This document shows, piece by piece, positions 24,903-34,668 of a stretch of DNA of 64,000 bases. Source of the DNA: Flavobacterium sp. I3-2 (lineage in GTDB: Bacteria; Bacteroidota; Bacteroidia; Flavobacteriales; Flavobacteriaceae); contig NZ_CP058306.1 of assembly GCF_013389595.1 (NCBI RefSeq), positions 1,984,001-2,048,000 of the forward strand, in the 5' to 3' direction. The first letter of the stretch is position 1, and each line of letters starts with the position of its first letter. Both the position numbers and the translations under genes were made by a program. The notes under the pieces were generated by a model. It was not told the DNA's origin, ran no database searches, and saw only the letters and a list, made by a program, of their open reading frames with translations.

Positions 24903-25012
24903 TGGCGTTCGCTCACAAAAACTCCTTGCGTCGTTTTTGCAGCGTCGCGTCTTCCGCTAAATCTTTTGCTCCACTTCGTTACACAAAAGGATACCGCTGC
25001 AACCACTAACGC
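24902..25012. repeat. Intergenic repeat element A, copy 2
   Basis: Close copy of 18272-18383: ATGGCGTTCGCTCACAAAAA at its start and CACTAACGC at its end. Confidence 0.9.
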
Positions 25013-25059
25013 TTTTTAGGTCTAAAGTAAGGAAATTTCAAGTTTCAAGTTTTTAATCG

Positions 25060-25137
25060 ACTCCGACAGAGTTCGAAACTCTGTCGGAGTTTTTTATTAT
25101 GTAAATCAGCGTGTTTTTCGAAACCTTGTAGGTTTTA
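25060..25137. repeat. Hairpin repeats B and C, copy 2
   Basis: B is the 14-bp inverted repeat ACTCCGACAGAGTT / AACTCTGTCGGAGT (25060-25090). C is partly decayed (TTTTTCGAAACCTTGTAGG, about 25110-25137). Confidence 0.85.
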
Positions 25138-25218
25138 TTTTTAAAATCGAATGCTTGATATTCAAAATCTACCAGAACAGAATTTTAAAAAGAATATCGT
25201 TAGAATCACTAACAATTT

Positions 25219-25250
25219 ACCATTCAGTATCATTTTTTAACCGTTCAGTA
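25219..25250 (+). promoter_or_regulatory. Candidate LytTR operator upstream of the kinase-regulator operon
   Basis: Two direct repeats, ACCATTCAGTA (25219-25229) and ACCGTTCAGTA (25240-25250), start exactly 21 bp apart. LytTR regulators such as AgrA and AlgR bind paired 9-bp direct repeats of the ACCGTTNxG type with about two helical turns between starts. The operon downstream encodes a LytTR regulator, so autoregulation is likely but inferred. Confidence 0.6.
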
Positions 25251-25262
25251 ATTTTATTTATT

Positions 25263-25289
25263 TTGTTAAATTGAATCGTGTTACATTTG
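25263..25289 (+). promoter_or_regulatory. Promoter of the histidine kinase operon
   Basis: The -7 box TACATTTG (25282-25289) is 18 bp before the chosen ATG. A TTG at 25263-25265 lies 16 bp upstream, slightly shorter than the usual spacer of about 19. The LytTR-like repeats lie just upstream, as for activation. Confidence 0.5.
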
Positions 25290-25307
25290 GTTTATAATTT
25301 TAAGAAA

Positions 25308-26642
25308 ATGAAAAAGCAAGCATTTATAAATCTATTTTGGATTAGCCTTGGTTCAGGAATTTTTTTCTTTACCTTTTTTTCTGATGAAAAGACATGGATG
25401 AGTTTTTTAATAAACTTTTTGATTTCATTTTTTTACGCGTTTACATTAGGAACCTTAAACGGATTTGCTAACGATTATTTAACCAAACGTTTTTCGTGGA
25501 CTGAGCAAACAAAAGAGCGAACTATAATTGGAATTATCGTAATCATCATCATTAATACAATTGGTGTTTATGGATGTAATTATTTAAATTTTGTTTGGTT
25601 TCAGAATGCGGCAACCACTCAAGAATTCTTTTCTGAGAAATACAATTTTGCCAATTGGTTTATGATAAATTTTGCATTGTTGATTTCGGCATTTCTTCAT
25701 GCAAAAGGTTTTGTTGACGAGTTAAAGAAAAATACCAAAAAAGAAGTAGTTGAACAGAAATTAATTGCAAACTCAGCAAACGCACAATTCGAATCTTTAA
25801 AAAATCAATTAGACCCGCATTTTTTATTTAATTCGTTAAACGTTCTTTCGGCGTTAATTGATGAAAATCCAAATCAAGCACAAAAATTTACGGCTTCAAT
25901 GTCTAAAATTTATCGCTATGTTTTAGAACAAAAAAATAAAGAATTAGTAGCTATTGAAAGCGAAATTGCATTTGCCAAAATATATTGTGAACTTTTAAAA
26001 ACACGTTTTGAAGATAGTGTGAATTTCAGTTTTGAAATCCATCCTGACGAAAATCAAAAATGGGTTGTTCCGTTATCGTTGCAATTGCTTCTCGAAAATT
26101 GTATTAAACATAATTTAGCAACAAGCAATCATCCGTTGCAAATTCGAATTTACACAGACGGAAAATTTTTGTGTGTCGAGAATAATCTTCAAATACGTGA
26201 ACAATTAACAGAAAGTGCTGGAATTGGTTTGTCAAATATTGTACAACGTTATGCATTATTAACCTCAGAAAATGTATTTATCGAAAAAAGCGAAACCAAT
26301 TTTAAAGTAAAAATACCTATACTAATCAAAAAAATGTCAAAAAAGATGAATTATCCTACACAAACCCCCGAAGATTTTGCTTATCAGAAAGCAGTAAAAA
26401 GAGTAAAAGAACTTAAAAGTTTCTATGCAAATTTAATATCATATTGCATTATTATTCCTTTTCTTTTGATTTTAAATTTAATTACAACTCCAAACGAGCT
26501 TTGGTTTTATTGGCCAGCTTTAGGTTGGGGCGTTGGAATTGTAGCTCATGCAACAAGTGTTTTTGCAATTGGTAAAGAATGGGAAGAGAAAAAAATTAGA
26601 GAAATTTTAAATAAAGAAAATCAAAGAAATGAAAACGAATAA
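25308..26642 (+). CDS. LytS-type sensor histidine kinase with C-terminal 2TM domain
   Basis: 444 residues from the ATG at 25308 (MKKQAFINLFW); a GTG 30 bp upstream is in frame but unlikely. Order of parts: N-terminal membrane helices (about 1-130), the His_kinase motif LDPHFLFNSLNVLSAL with His171, and a HATPase domain with N-box LQLLLENCIKHN and G-box GIGLSNIVQRYALL. An unusual extra C-terminal part follows (YQKAVKRVKELKSFYANLI, two helices, IGKEWEEKKIREIL). That part is a 2TM domain homologous to the next gene, so it looks like a gene fusion. It phosphorylates the LytTR regulator encoded two genes later. Overlaps the next gene by 14 bp. Confidence 0.9.
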   Translation: MKKQAFINLFWISLGSGIFFFTFFSDEKTWMSFLINFLISFFYAFTLGTLNGFANDYLTKRFSWTEQTKERTIIGIIVIIIINTIGVYGCNYLNFVWFQNAATTQEFFSEKYNFANWFMINFALLISAFLHAKGFVDELKKNTKKEVVEQKLIANSANAQFESLKNQLDPHFLFNSLNVLSALIDENPNQAQKFTASMSKIYRYVLEQKNKELVAIESEIAFAKIYCELLKTRFEDSVNFSFEIHPDENQKWVVPLSLQLLLENCIKHNLATSNHPLQIRIYTDGKFLCVENNLQIREQLTESAGIGLSNIVQRYALLTSENVFIEKSETNFKVKIPILIKKMSKKMNYPTQTPEDFAYQKAVKRVKELKSFYANLISYCIIIPFLLILNLITTPNELWFYWPALGWGVGIVAHATSVFAIGKEWEEKKIREILNKENQRNENE

Positions 26643-26916
26643 CGAAAAGATTAATTATGAAATTGCTAAAAATCGCGTAGTTAGATTAAAAAAGTTTTAT
26701 TCAAACTTAATTGTTTTTATGGTTGTTTTATTGCTTTTTTATTGCATTAAATTCTTAAAATACGAACTTGTAGATTGGAGTCAAATCCGTGTTAATTTAA
26801 TATTTGTAATTTGGGGTTTAATTTTACTAATTCAGGCTGTAAAACTGTTTCTTTTCAATTCAAATTGGGAAGGCAAAAAAATGAACGAACTTACAAACAA
26901 ATATAATAATCCATGA
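26629..26916 (+). CDS. 2TM domain-containing small membrane protein
   Basis: 95 residues: an amphipathic start (YEIAKNRVVRLKKFYSNLIV), two membrane helices and a C-terminal NWEGKKMNELTNKY. This is the 2TM family often encoded beside LytTR systems in Bacteroidota, and a paralogue of the kinase's own C-terminal domain. It overlaps the kinase gene by 14 bp and the regulator gene by 4 bp. The molecular role is unknown; likely a membrane partner of the kinase. Confidence 0.88.
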   Translation: MKTNNEKINYEIAKNRVVRLKKFYSNLIVFMVVLLLFYCIKFLKYELVDWSQIRVNLIFVIWGLILLIQAVKLFLFNSNWEGKKMNELTNKYNNP

Positions 26917-27656
26917 TAAGAACCGTAATAATAGAAGATGAAAAGTTGGCTGTTAAACGTTTAGAAAAGCTTTTAAGTCAATTTTCTGATATAGAAATTG
27001 TAAAAAGTCTTTATTCTGTAGAAGAAGCTATTGCATGGTTTGAGAATAATCAGCATCCGCAACTTATTTTTTCTGATATTGTTTTGGGAGATGGTTTGTC
27101 TTTTGAAATTTTTGACAAGATTAAAACCAAATCGTTTTTTATTTATACGACGGCATTTGACCAATATACGTTGAAAGCTTTTAAATTAAATAGCATTGAT
27201 TATTTATTAAAACCCATTGAATTGGATGATTTAGAAAAAGCAATTGAGAAGTTTAAATCATTTTTACCTCAACAAAACTTTTTAGATTCAAATGAAATTC
27301 GCGCAATTGTTCGTAATCCAAAAACTACATTAAGTCGTGTTTTAGTAAAAATTGGATATAATTTAAAAGTGATTTCGGTTGCAGATATAAGTTGTTTTTA
27401 TTCAGAAAATAAGATTGTTTACTTGCAAACCAAAGAACGCAATTATCCGACTGATTTTACCTTAGATGAACTTGAAGATGTTTTAGATGAAGCTAATTTT
27501 TTTAGAGTAAATCGACAATTTATAGTTAGTTCTGATTATATCAAAAATATACACACATCGCCAATTTATATGATTGATTTGCAATTTCAGCCCAATCAAG
27601 AAATTTCTATTAGTAGAGACCGTGTTCGTGATTTTAAGAATTGGCTTTCGATGTAG
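26913..27656 (+). CDS. LytTR-family response regulator
   Basis: 247 residues. The receiver domain (1-120) has the acidic pair ED at 9-10, phospho-acceptor Asp55 in LIFSDIVLGDG and Lys in LLKPIEL. The LytTR DNA-binding domain (about 140-245) shows VLVKIGYNLKVISVADISCF, FFRVNRQFIVSSDYI and ISRDRVRDFKNWL. Third gene of an operon with its kinase. The flanking genes on both sides are A2M paralogues, which makes them plausible targets, but no LytTR repeat pair is seen in front of them. Confidence 0.94.
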   Translation: MIRTVIIEDEKLAVKRLEKLLSQFSDIEIVKSLYSVEEAIAWFENNQHPQLIFSDIVLGDGLSFEIFDKIKTKSFFIYTTAFDQYTLKAFKLNSIDYLLKPIELDDLEKAIEKFKSFLPQQNFLDSNEIRAIVRNPKTTLSRVLVKIGYNLKVISVADISCFYSENKIVYLQTKERNYPTDFTLDELEDVLDEANFFRVNRQFIVSSDYIKNIHTSPIYMIDLQFQPNQEISISRDRVRDFKNWLSM

Positions 27657-27680
27657 TTTTATCTAATGCATGCAAATCTT

Positions 27681-27780
27681 GCAAAAGGGATGGAAGCTTT
27701 GTTTGAGCTCTTTTACAAATTTTAATTTGGAAAAAGCGAGTGCGTACAGCCCGACCTGAAACGTAGTGTAAGGATTTGCC
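27681..27780. repeat. Intergenic repeat element D, copy 2
   Basis: A 100-bp copy of 18588-18688, ending AAGGATTTGCC, 71 bp before A2M gene 2. Copy 1 has the same place, 55 bp before A2M gene 1. Confidence 0.88.
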
Positions 27781-27851
27781 CAAACGTTAGAAATTCTTAA
27801 TTTTGATAACTGATTGACTTTTATTACTTTTAGTGGAATTAAAACCACTTT

Positions 27852-30800
27852 ATGAAAAGCAAGATTTTACTTTTTTTCTTATTCGTTTCAGTTTCTATTT
27901 TCGCTCAAGATTATAAAAAACAATGGAATGAAGTTTATGAACTTGAACAAAAAGGTTCATATAAAACGTTGAATTCCAAACTGGAGCAGATTTATAAATC
28001 GGCTAAAAAAGAGAACAATCAATCTCAGAAAGCCAAAGCTTTTATTTACCAAATGAAGGTTGATAATGTGTTGAAAGAAACGAATTATCAGAAAAAGGTA
28101 GAACGTTTACGATTAGAAATCGCTGAATCTACCGGAGTTTACAAAGAAGTTTTTCGTTGGTATTACATCAAAACGTTGATGAATGCGTACAATTCTAAAT
28201 TTTCGAATTGGCGTTATTACGGTGGCGTTATTACAAATACGACAGAATTACCCAAAAATATCGATTTGTGGACGCAACAACAATTTCAAGAAGTAATTTC
28301 AGAGCAAACAAATTTGTTATTTGCTCAAGAAGATTTGATGAAAAAAACTTCGGTTGATAAAATCAAAGATTTGATTGATTATGATTTTATTGACAACAAT
28401 TTAAACCAATCGGTTTATGATTTTTTTGCGATTAATTTTATTAATGATTACGCTTCGCAACGTTATGTAATTCAGCCTTCTCAGGATATTTTTAACCGTT
28501 TTGATGGTTCTTTCTGCAATTCAAAAATTATTTTTTCAGAGAATAAAGACTATTTAGATTTTCGTGAAGAGTTATCTAAACAAGCCGCTTTATTACTTCA
28601 AAATCTTGAAAAACAATATCTGCAAAATAACCAAGATTTGTTGTTGGATAAAATTCGTTTTGTAAGATTAGAAAAATTCGGTTCAGATGTTTGGGCAGAA
28701 TCAGAAACGTTTCAGAATTTAGGTAAAAACTTAAAAACCAACTTTTATAAAAATCGTTGGCAATCGATGTACGCAAATAAATTAGCACAAGAAGCGAATA
28801 AAACCGATAAAAAAGGCAATTATGAAACTGCATTGAAAGTTATTGACGAAGTCAAAAAATCGAAAACAGAAAATAATCAATTACAATCCGTTTTAGATTT
28901 AGAGAATTCAATTAAGAATAAAGATTTTGCTGTTTCATTAAAGCAAGAAGTTTTTGAAAACGAACCGGTTAAATACTTAATAAATTATAAAAATATTGAT
29001 ACGCTTCATTTGGCTTATTACGATTTTTCAAAACACAAAACTATTAACGATAGTATTTTTAAAATGGTTGTGAAAAACGATAAACCGTTGAAAAAATCGG
29101 TTCATTATTTACCACAAGATTTTCCGTATTTTCAGAATACAACTGAAATTTTAGGCGAACAGCTACCAATTGGAAATTATTTATTGGTAAGCTATTCTGA
29201 TGACAAGGATTTGGATATTTACGATTCAAAAAAAGCACAAGTTTTTAAAACAACAAATGTGATGTTATTGACTAAAAACATCGATAACGAAACTTCGGCA
29301 ATTTTTGTTTTAAATCCAAAAACAGGAAAACCTTACGCAAATAAAGCCACTCTTTTTAATAGAAAAAGATATGTTTCTGATGCAAACGGAAAAATTATTG
29401 TGCCGAATAAAAGAGAACGTTACGATACAAATACAATCGAACTTTTTGTAAACAACGAAATTTATCGCAAGCAACTTTATTTGGATTCTTGGGGACAATC
29501 AATTCAAATCGAAAAAAGTCAGCGCGATGCAAATATTGATTTATTCACGGACCGTTCCATTTATCGTCCGGGTCAAGAAGTACATTTTAAAGGTATTTTG
29601 TATGAAATGAATGCGAATCAAAATCAGGTGCTTTCTAACAAATCTTTTAAAGTTATTTTAGAAGATGACAATGGTGATGAGGTTGATGAAAAGTTGATAA
29701 AATCGAATGAATTAGGCGGTTTTAGTGGTTCGTTCGTTTTACCAAAATCAATTCCGACAGGTGAATTTTCTATTCGTATCAGAGAATTAGATGATTATGC
29801 TGATGCAAAAGAGGCTGAGTTTTGGAAAGCGTTGCGTTTTCCAGATAAATCATTTGATTATCGTGTAGAAGAATATAAACGTCCGACTTATAATTTTGAG
29901 TTCGATGAAATCAAAGGAAATGTTTTCTTTGATGAGAAAATAACAATCAGCGGAAAAGCTGAAAGTTTAGCGGGCGGAGCTATTGCAAATGCTAAAGTGA
30001 AATTGAAATCAGATATTAATTTTTATGATTATGAAACACGAAAATACATTCAATTACTAAAAATTGATGAAGAAATTTTGACCGATGATTTCGGAAAATT
30101 TGAATATCATTTTACTATTCCTTCCGATTCGTTAGGCAATCGTTTTAAAGAAGAAATTATTCGTCAAAACATTAGCATTGAAGCAGAAGTAACCGACCAA
30201 GCAGGCGAAGTTAAAGAAGATAATTTATATTTCTATATTTCAAATACCGCAGTTGATGTTTCTGTTTATAGTATTGGAAATTTCATAACTAACAAACCTT
30301 TAGAAGTTTCTGTTGGTTCTCAAAAGCATAACGGAGGATTTTTACCAATAACCGGAACAATAAAAATTTATCAAACTTTACCAAAGGATAAATTTTACGA
30401 AACGCGTCCGTGGCAAATTCCTGAATTAAAATCGATGGATGAAATAACTTTTAGAAAATTGTTTCCGTATCAGGCGTATGATTCAGAAGAATTAAAAAAT
30501 CCAGAGAAAACCTTAATTTATGAAGGAAGTTATACAACTGCTGAAAATAAAAAGTTTGAATTAGATATCAAAGATTGGAAAACCGGTGCGTATGAATTGG
30601 TCTTTGAAACCATCGATTCAAAATCGAAATTACCTATAAAAAGAAGTACTAATTTTTCTATTAAAAAAGTAGATGAAAAATTAGCCAAAAACGAAAATGT
30701 AACGTTTATCACAAATCCAAAATCAACAGCAAGTCAATTGATTTTGGAAGTAAATAGTATTTACGACGATGTTACTTTATTCATCGAATATTTTGACCGT

Positions 30801-33800
30801 GATGCTAGCATTCAATCAAGAAATTTCTCAATCCGCAAAGGAAGTCAGTTTATTCGAATTCCTTTAGCTGATAGTTTTGAAAACGAAAATATTTCGTATC
30901 AGTGGTTTTTTGTGCAAAATCAAAATCTGTATTCAGGTAATGGCGATTTTAATTTGAAGAAAGTAGAAGAAAAGAACCATCCGGTTTGGGAAGCCGAATG
31001 GCAAGCTTGGAACAATAAATTAACACCAGCACAACAATACCAATGGAAACTGATATTAAAAGATTCGAAAACCAATAAACCATTTCAAGGCGAATTTTTA
31101 GCTTCGATGTACGATGCTTCGTTAGATATGATTTACAGTGATTTTTGGAAAACAAATTCGGACAAGATTTACAATTATTCGTATGTGAATTTCTCAAGAC
31201 CAACTCCATTGAATAATTTAGTTTCAAACCGAATTTATAATTCATATACTAATTATTCAGCTCCTTTATATTGGAATACATGGGATTATTTTGGTTACGA
31301 TTTTAATTTAGATTCTTATTACAATTATTATTACAGCAATGGTGCTCGAAATGGCAATGCCAAATATTATCAAATAGAAGTTCGTGATGAACAAACAGAT
31401 AAACTAATTGCAAATGCAAGAGTTTATAATTTAAAAACAGCCAACCAATCTACTACAAACGAAGATGGTTTTGCTAGTATTTTAGGTGATGAAAATCCTT
31501 TAATTGCTGTTGCAGCTTTAGGATATAAAGAAAAAAGACAAGAATTGAAAAATCTGTTTACAGTTATTTATCTAAAATCAGATGAAGAACCAATTTCACA
31601 GCAAACAGTTGATGAACTTCGTGAAATCAATTTAGTTTGGAATCTAATTTTTAGAAAATATTCTAAGCTATTAAATAAAGAGGAGATTCTTTCATTTGAA
31701 GAAAATGTTATTAAAGAACAAACTTTAGGTGATAACAAAGTTTTAACCGACGAAATTTCTGGTTTTGTTTATGCTAAAAATTATGGAGATCCAATTCCTG
31801 GTGCTTCTCTTTTAATTGAAGGTACTTTTAAAGGTTGTGATACAGATGCAGATGGATTTTTTAAATTGAAAGCAAAGCAAGGTGATGTGATTACTGTAAA
31901 CTTTTTAGGTTTTAAAACTTTTAGTTTTATTGTTTCAGGTTTATCTTTTAATATTTCTTTAGAAGAAGATAATTTGTCAGAGCTCAATGACGTCGTTATC
32001 GATACCTACCGTTCTACAAGCAGAGCTAAAAGTAGTGTAGCAGCTTCAACAGTAACTTCAAAAACTATTGAAGGTCGACCAAATGCAAGTTTTGTACAAA
32101 CTTTAGAAGCTCAAGTTCCAGGATTAAATATTGCAACTAATAGAGAGTTTGCAGAAAATGCACATAAAGCTATTACCTTGCGTAAAAATTTAAATGAAAC
32201 GGCCTTTTTTATTCCTCATATACAAACGAGTAAAAATGGCGAAATTGTTTTTGATTTTACTGCTCCAGAATCGTTAACCGAATGGAAGTTTAGAGGATTG
32301 GCACATAATAAAAATGCAGAATTTGTTTACTTGGAAGCTATTAGTAAAACGCAAAAAGATGTCATGATTCAGCCTAACATGCCACGTTTTGTTCGTGAAA
32401 CCGATGAAATTGAATTAAAAGCACGCGTAAGTAATACTACAAACGACAAACTAAAAGCAACAGCAATGTTGCGTTTGTTCAACACAATTACAGGCGAAGA
32501 TTTAACGAAACAAATTTTAAAATCGGATGATTTAATTCCGGTTGAAATTGTCGGATTTAGTTCAAATACGGTTAGTTGGAAAGTACAAATTCCTAAAAAT
32601 ATCATTGGTTTACAATATCGAATTTCGGTTCAAGCAGGTAATTTCACGGATGGCGAAGAAAGCGTAATTCCGGTTTTAAGTAATCGTCAATTGGTAACCG
32701 AAACCTTACCGGTTTGGCAATTAGCGAATCAAACCAAAACTTATGAGCTAACTAATTTGGTCGAAAATCAATCATCAAGTTTAGAAAATCATCAATTACG
32801 AATCGATATTTCTAACAACGCCACTTGGTTAATGATGCAATCTTTCCCGTATTTAATGGATTATCCGTATGATTGTTCAGAGCAATTGTTCTCGAAATAT
32901 TTCGCAGCTTCAATTGCCTTACATATTGTTGAAGAAAATCCGTTAATCGAAAAATTAGTTAAAGAATGGAAAGAAAATCCAACATCGAAATTAGAAGAAA
33001 ATGAAGAATTAAAACAAATACTTCTACAAGATTCACCTTGGATGCGCGATTTGATTTCTGATCAAGAAAAAAAAGCACAATTTGTTTCTAATTTTGATAT
33101 AAATCATTTAGAACAATTAGCTGAGCGAATTGAAGATAAATTAATAGAACGCCAGATGTCAAGCGGTGCTTTGCCTTGGTTCACTGATGGTTATGAAAAT
33201 CCGTACATAACTTGGCAAATCGTGGTAACTGCGGCTCAATTAAGCAATTTGGGAATAAAATCTAATTTCCTTAACGGCGATAAAGGTTTTATCTATCGTG
33301 CACAAAACTATTTAGATACGCGTTTTGAAAAATCATATAGCGAAAAACACAATGCTTCGGTTTCTAATGTGATTGATTACGCTTTTATGAAAAGTTATTT
33401 TGCAGACCGATTTACAATTTCAGATAAAAATCAAAAGCAAATTGACAAAGTTTTAAACGATTATCGTGAAAAATGGGTTTCTTTTTCATTGTACGAAAAG
33501 GCAAAATTGATTATTGTTTTAGCACGAAAAGGCGAAACAGTTTGGGCAAAAGAAATCATTAATCAATTAGAAGAAAGTGCGGTTATTGACGAAACATTCG
33601 GAATGTATTGGCGCGCCAACTCAAGTAGAAATTATTACTATTACAACGCTGCCGAAGTTCAGGCAATGATAATCGAAGCTTACAAAACCATGCAAATGCC
33701 TGAAGATAAAATTCAACGTTTGAATGCTTGGTTGTTAAGTAAAAAAGTACAAAACGATTGGGGAACAACGAAAGCAACCACACAATCGCTTTATGCGTTA

Positions 33801-34472
33801 ATTTTAGGACAACAAGATATGGATTTGAATCGTGGCTTAATTGAACTTAAAGTTAGCAAAGAAAAGAAAAACGTTACCAAAGATATCAAGTCCAAAACCG
33901 AAGAAGAAGTTGGGATTTTTACTTACCAATGGCTAGGCGATGCTGTAAAATCGGAAATGGGAACTATTGAAATTAAAAATACCACACCGCAACCTGTTTT
34001 CGGTGGAATTTATTGGCAATATTTCGAAGATATGGACAAAATCAAAAGTAGTCCGGATGGAATTTTAACCATTTCTCGTGGATATTACATCGAAAACAAA
34101 GACGGTAAATGGGATTTAATTACACCAAAAACGCCACTTGTTTTAGGACAAAAAGTAAAAGTCCGAATCGAATTTGAAGCCATTCAAGAAATGAGTTATT
34201 TGCATATCAAAGACAATCGTCCGGCAACTTTCGAACCGCTAGATGCGATTTCAGGGCAACGTTATGGAAACGGTTTACGTTATTATCAAAGCACCAAAGA
34301 TGCTTCGACGAATTTCTTTATCGACCATCTAAACAAAGGAAAATACGTGTTAGAATACAACGTTCGTTTGAATAATATTGGAAATTTCACCAGCGGAATT
34401 TCTACCATTCAAAGTATGTATGCACCTGAACATGCATCGCATACTTCAGGTGATAAAGTTGAGGTTAAATAA
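27852..34472 (+). CDS. Alpha-2-macroglobulin-family protein 2 with SusC-plug-like insert
   Basis: 2206 residues, signal peptide (LLFFLFVSVSIFAQ), intact. It has an N-terminal helical region, macroglobulin domains with MG2 hallmark FTDRSIYRPGQ (565-575), and two carboxypeptidase-regulatory-like domains (about 1172-1230 and 1300-1363, the second GFVYAKNYGDPIPGASLLIE). Next comes a short SusC/TonB-receptor plug-like segment (VTSKTIEGRPNASFVQTLEA, then QVPGLNIAT; about 1385-1435), then the alpha-2 region with thioester CSEQ (1675-1678) and the shared C-terminus ending MYAPEHASHTSGDKVEVK. A2M proteins trap proteases through a reactive thioester; here presumably in the periplasm. The plug-like piece is absent from paralogue 1. 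No pbpC partner is nearby, unlike proteobacterial A2M operons. Confidence 0.92.
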   Translation: MKSKILLFFLFVSVSIFAQDYKKQWNEVYELEQKGSYKTLNSKLEQIYKSAKKENNQSQKAKAFIYQMKVDNVLKETNYQKKVERLRLEIAESTGVYKEVFRWYYIKTLMNAYNSKFSNWRYYGGVITNTTELPKNIDLWTQQQFQEVISEQTNLLFAQEDLMKKTSVDKIKDLIDYDFIDNNLNQSVYDFFAINFINDYASQRYVIQPSQDIFNRFDGSFCNSKIIFSENKDYLDFREELSKQAALLLQNLEKQYLQNNQDLLLDKIRFVRLEKFGSDVWAESETFQNLGKNLKTNFYKNRWQSMYANKLAQEANKTDKKGNYETALKVIDEVKKSKTENNQLQSVLDLENSIKNKDFAVSLKQEVFENEPVKYLINYKNIDTLHLAYYDFSKHKTINDSIFKMVVKNDKPLKKSVHYLPQDFPYFQNTTEILGEQLPIGNYLLVSYSDDKDLDIYDSKKAQVFKTTNVMLLTKNIDNETSAIFVLNPKTGKPYANKATLFNRKRYVSDANGKIIVPNKRERYDTNTIELFVNNEIYRKQLYLDSWGQSIQIEKSQRDANIDLFTDRSIYRPGQEVHFKGILYEMNANQNQVLSNKSFKVILEDDNGDEVDEKLIKSNELGGFSGSFVLPKSIPTGEFSIRIRELDDYADAKEAEFWKALRFPDKSFDYRVEEYKRPTYNFEFDEIKGNVFFDEKITISGKAESLAGGAIANAKVKLKSDINFYDYETRKYIQLLKIDEEILTDDFGKFEYHFTIPSDSLGNRFKEEIIRQNISIEAEVTDQAGEVKEDNLYFYISNTAVDVSVYSIGNFITNKPLEVSVGSQKHNGGFLPITGTIKIYQTLPKDKFYETRPWQIPELKSMDEITFRKLFPYQAYDSEELKNPEKTLIYEGSYTTAENKKFELDIKDWKTGAYELVFETIDSKSKLPIKRSTNFSIKKVDEKLAKNENVTFITNPKSTASQLILEVNSIYDDVTLFIEYFDRDASIQSRNFSIRKGSQFIRIPLADSFENENISYQWFFVQNQNLYSGNGDFNLKKVEEKNHPVWEAEWQAWNNKLTPAQQYQWKLILKDSKTNKPFQGEFLASMYDASLDMIYSDFWKTNSDKIYNYSYVNFSRPTPLNNLVSNRIYNSYTNYSAPLYWNTWDYFGYDFNLDSYYNYYYSNGARNGNAKYYQIEVRDEQTDKLIANARVYNLKTANQSTTNEDGFASILGDENPLIAVAALGYKEKRQELKNLFTVIYLKSDEEPISQQTVDELREINLVWNLIFRKYSKLLNKEEILSFEENVIKEQTLGDNKVLTDEISGFVYAKNYGDPIPGASLLIEGTFKGCDTDADGFFKLKAKQGDVITVNFLGFKTFSFIVSGLSFNISLEEDNLSELNDVVIDTYRSTSRAKSSVAASTVTSKTIEGRPNASFVQTLEAQVPGLNIATNREFAENAHKAITLRKNLNETAFFIPHIQTSKNGEIVFDFTAPESLTEWKFRGLAHNKNAEFVYLEAISKTQKDVMIQPNMPRFVRETDEIELKARVSNTTNDKLKATAMLRLFNTITGEDLTKQILKSDDLIPVEIVGFSSNTVSWKVQIPKNIIGLQYRISVQAGNFTDGEESVIPVLSNRQLVTETLPVWQLANQTKTYELTNLVENQSSSLENHQLRIDISNNATWLMMQSFPYLMDYPYDCSEQLFSKYFAASIALHIVEENPLIEKLVKEWKENPTSKLEENEELKQILLQDSPWMRDLISDQEKKAQFVSNFDINHLEQLAERIEDKLIERQMSSGALPWFTDGYENPYITWQIVVTAAQLSNLGIKSNFLNGDKGFIYRAQNYLDTRFEKSYSEKHNASVSNVIDYAFMKSYFADRFTISDKNQKQIDKVLNDYREKWVSFSLYEKAKLIIVLARKGETVWAKEIINQLEESAVIDETFGMYWRANSSRNYYYYNAAEVQAMIIEAYKTMQMPEDKIQRLNAWLLSKKVQNDWGTTKATTQSLYALILGQQDMDLNRGLIELKVSKEKKNVTKDIKSKTEEEVGIFTYQWLGDAVKSEMGTIEIKNTTPQPVFGGIYWQYFEDMDKIKSSPDGILTISRGYYIENKDGKWDLITPKTPLVLGQKVKVRIEFEAIQEMSYLHIKDNRPATFEPLDAISGQRYGNGLRYYQSTKDASTNFFIDHLNKGKYVLEYNVRLNNIGNFTSGISTIQSMYAPEHASHTSGDKVEVK

Positions 34473-34480
34473 AAGAACAA

Positions 34481-34512
34481 AACGTTTCCATTTATTTGGG
34501 AGCGTTTTTTTT
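34481..34512 (+). terminator. Terminator after A2M gene 2 (composite repeat copy 3)
   Basis: Stem AACGTTTCCA / TGGGAGCGTT, loop TTTATT and a T tail. Relative to copy 1 an A-T pair became C-G, a change on both arms that keeps the stem. Confidence 0.88.
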
Positions 34513-34623
34513 ATGGCGTTCGCTCACAAAAACTCCTTACGTCGTTTTTGCAACGTCGCGTCTTTCGCTAAATCTTTTGCTTCACTTCGTTCCACAAAAG
34601 GATATCGCTTCAACCGCTAACGC
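34513..34623. repeat. Intergenic repeat element A, copy 3
   Basis: Third copy of the element described at 18272-18383, ending CCGCTAACGC. Confidence 0.9.
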
Positions 34624-34668
34624 AGTTCAGTCTAGTGTCTAAAATCAGAAGGATTAAAGTTGTCATCA

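Larger units (their letters stand above)
24862..25307. other. Intergenic region with composite repeat copy 2 and LytTR-like sites
   Basis: 446 bp without a gene. It holds the terminator hairpin (24871-24902), element A (24902-25012), elements B and C (25060-25137), a pair of direct repeats (25219-25250) and a -7 box for the histidine kinase gene. Element D is missing here and lies instead beyond the kinase operon at 27681. Confidence 0.85.
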
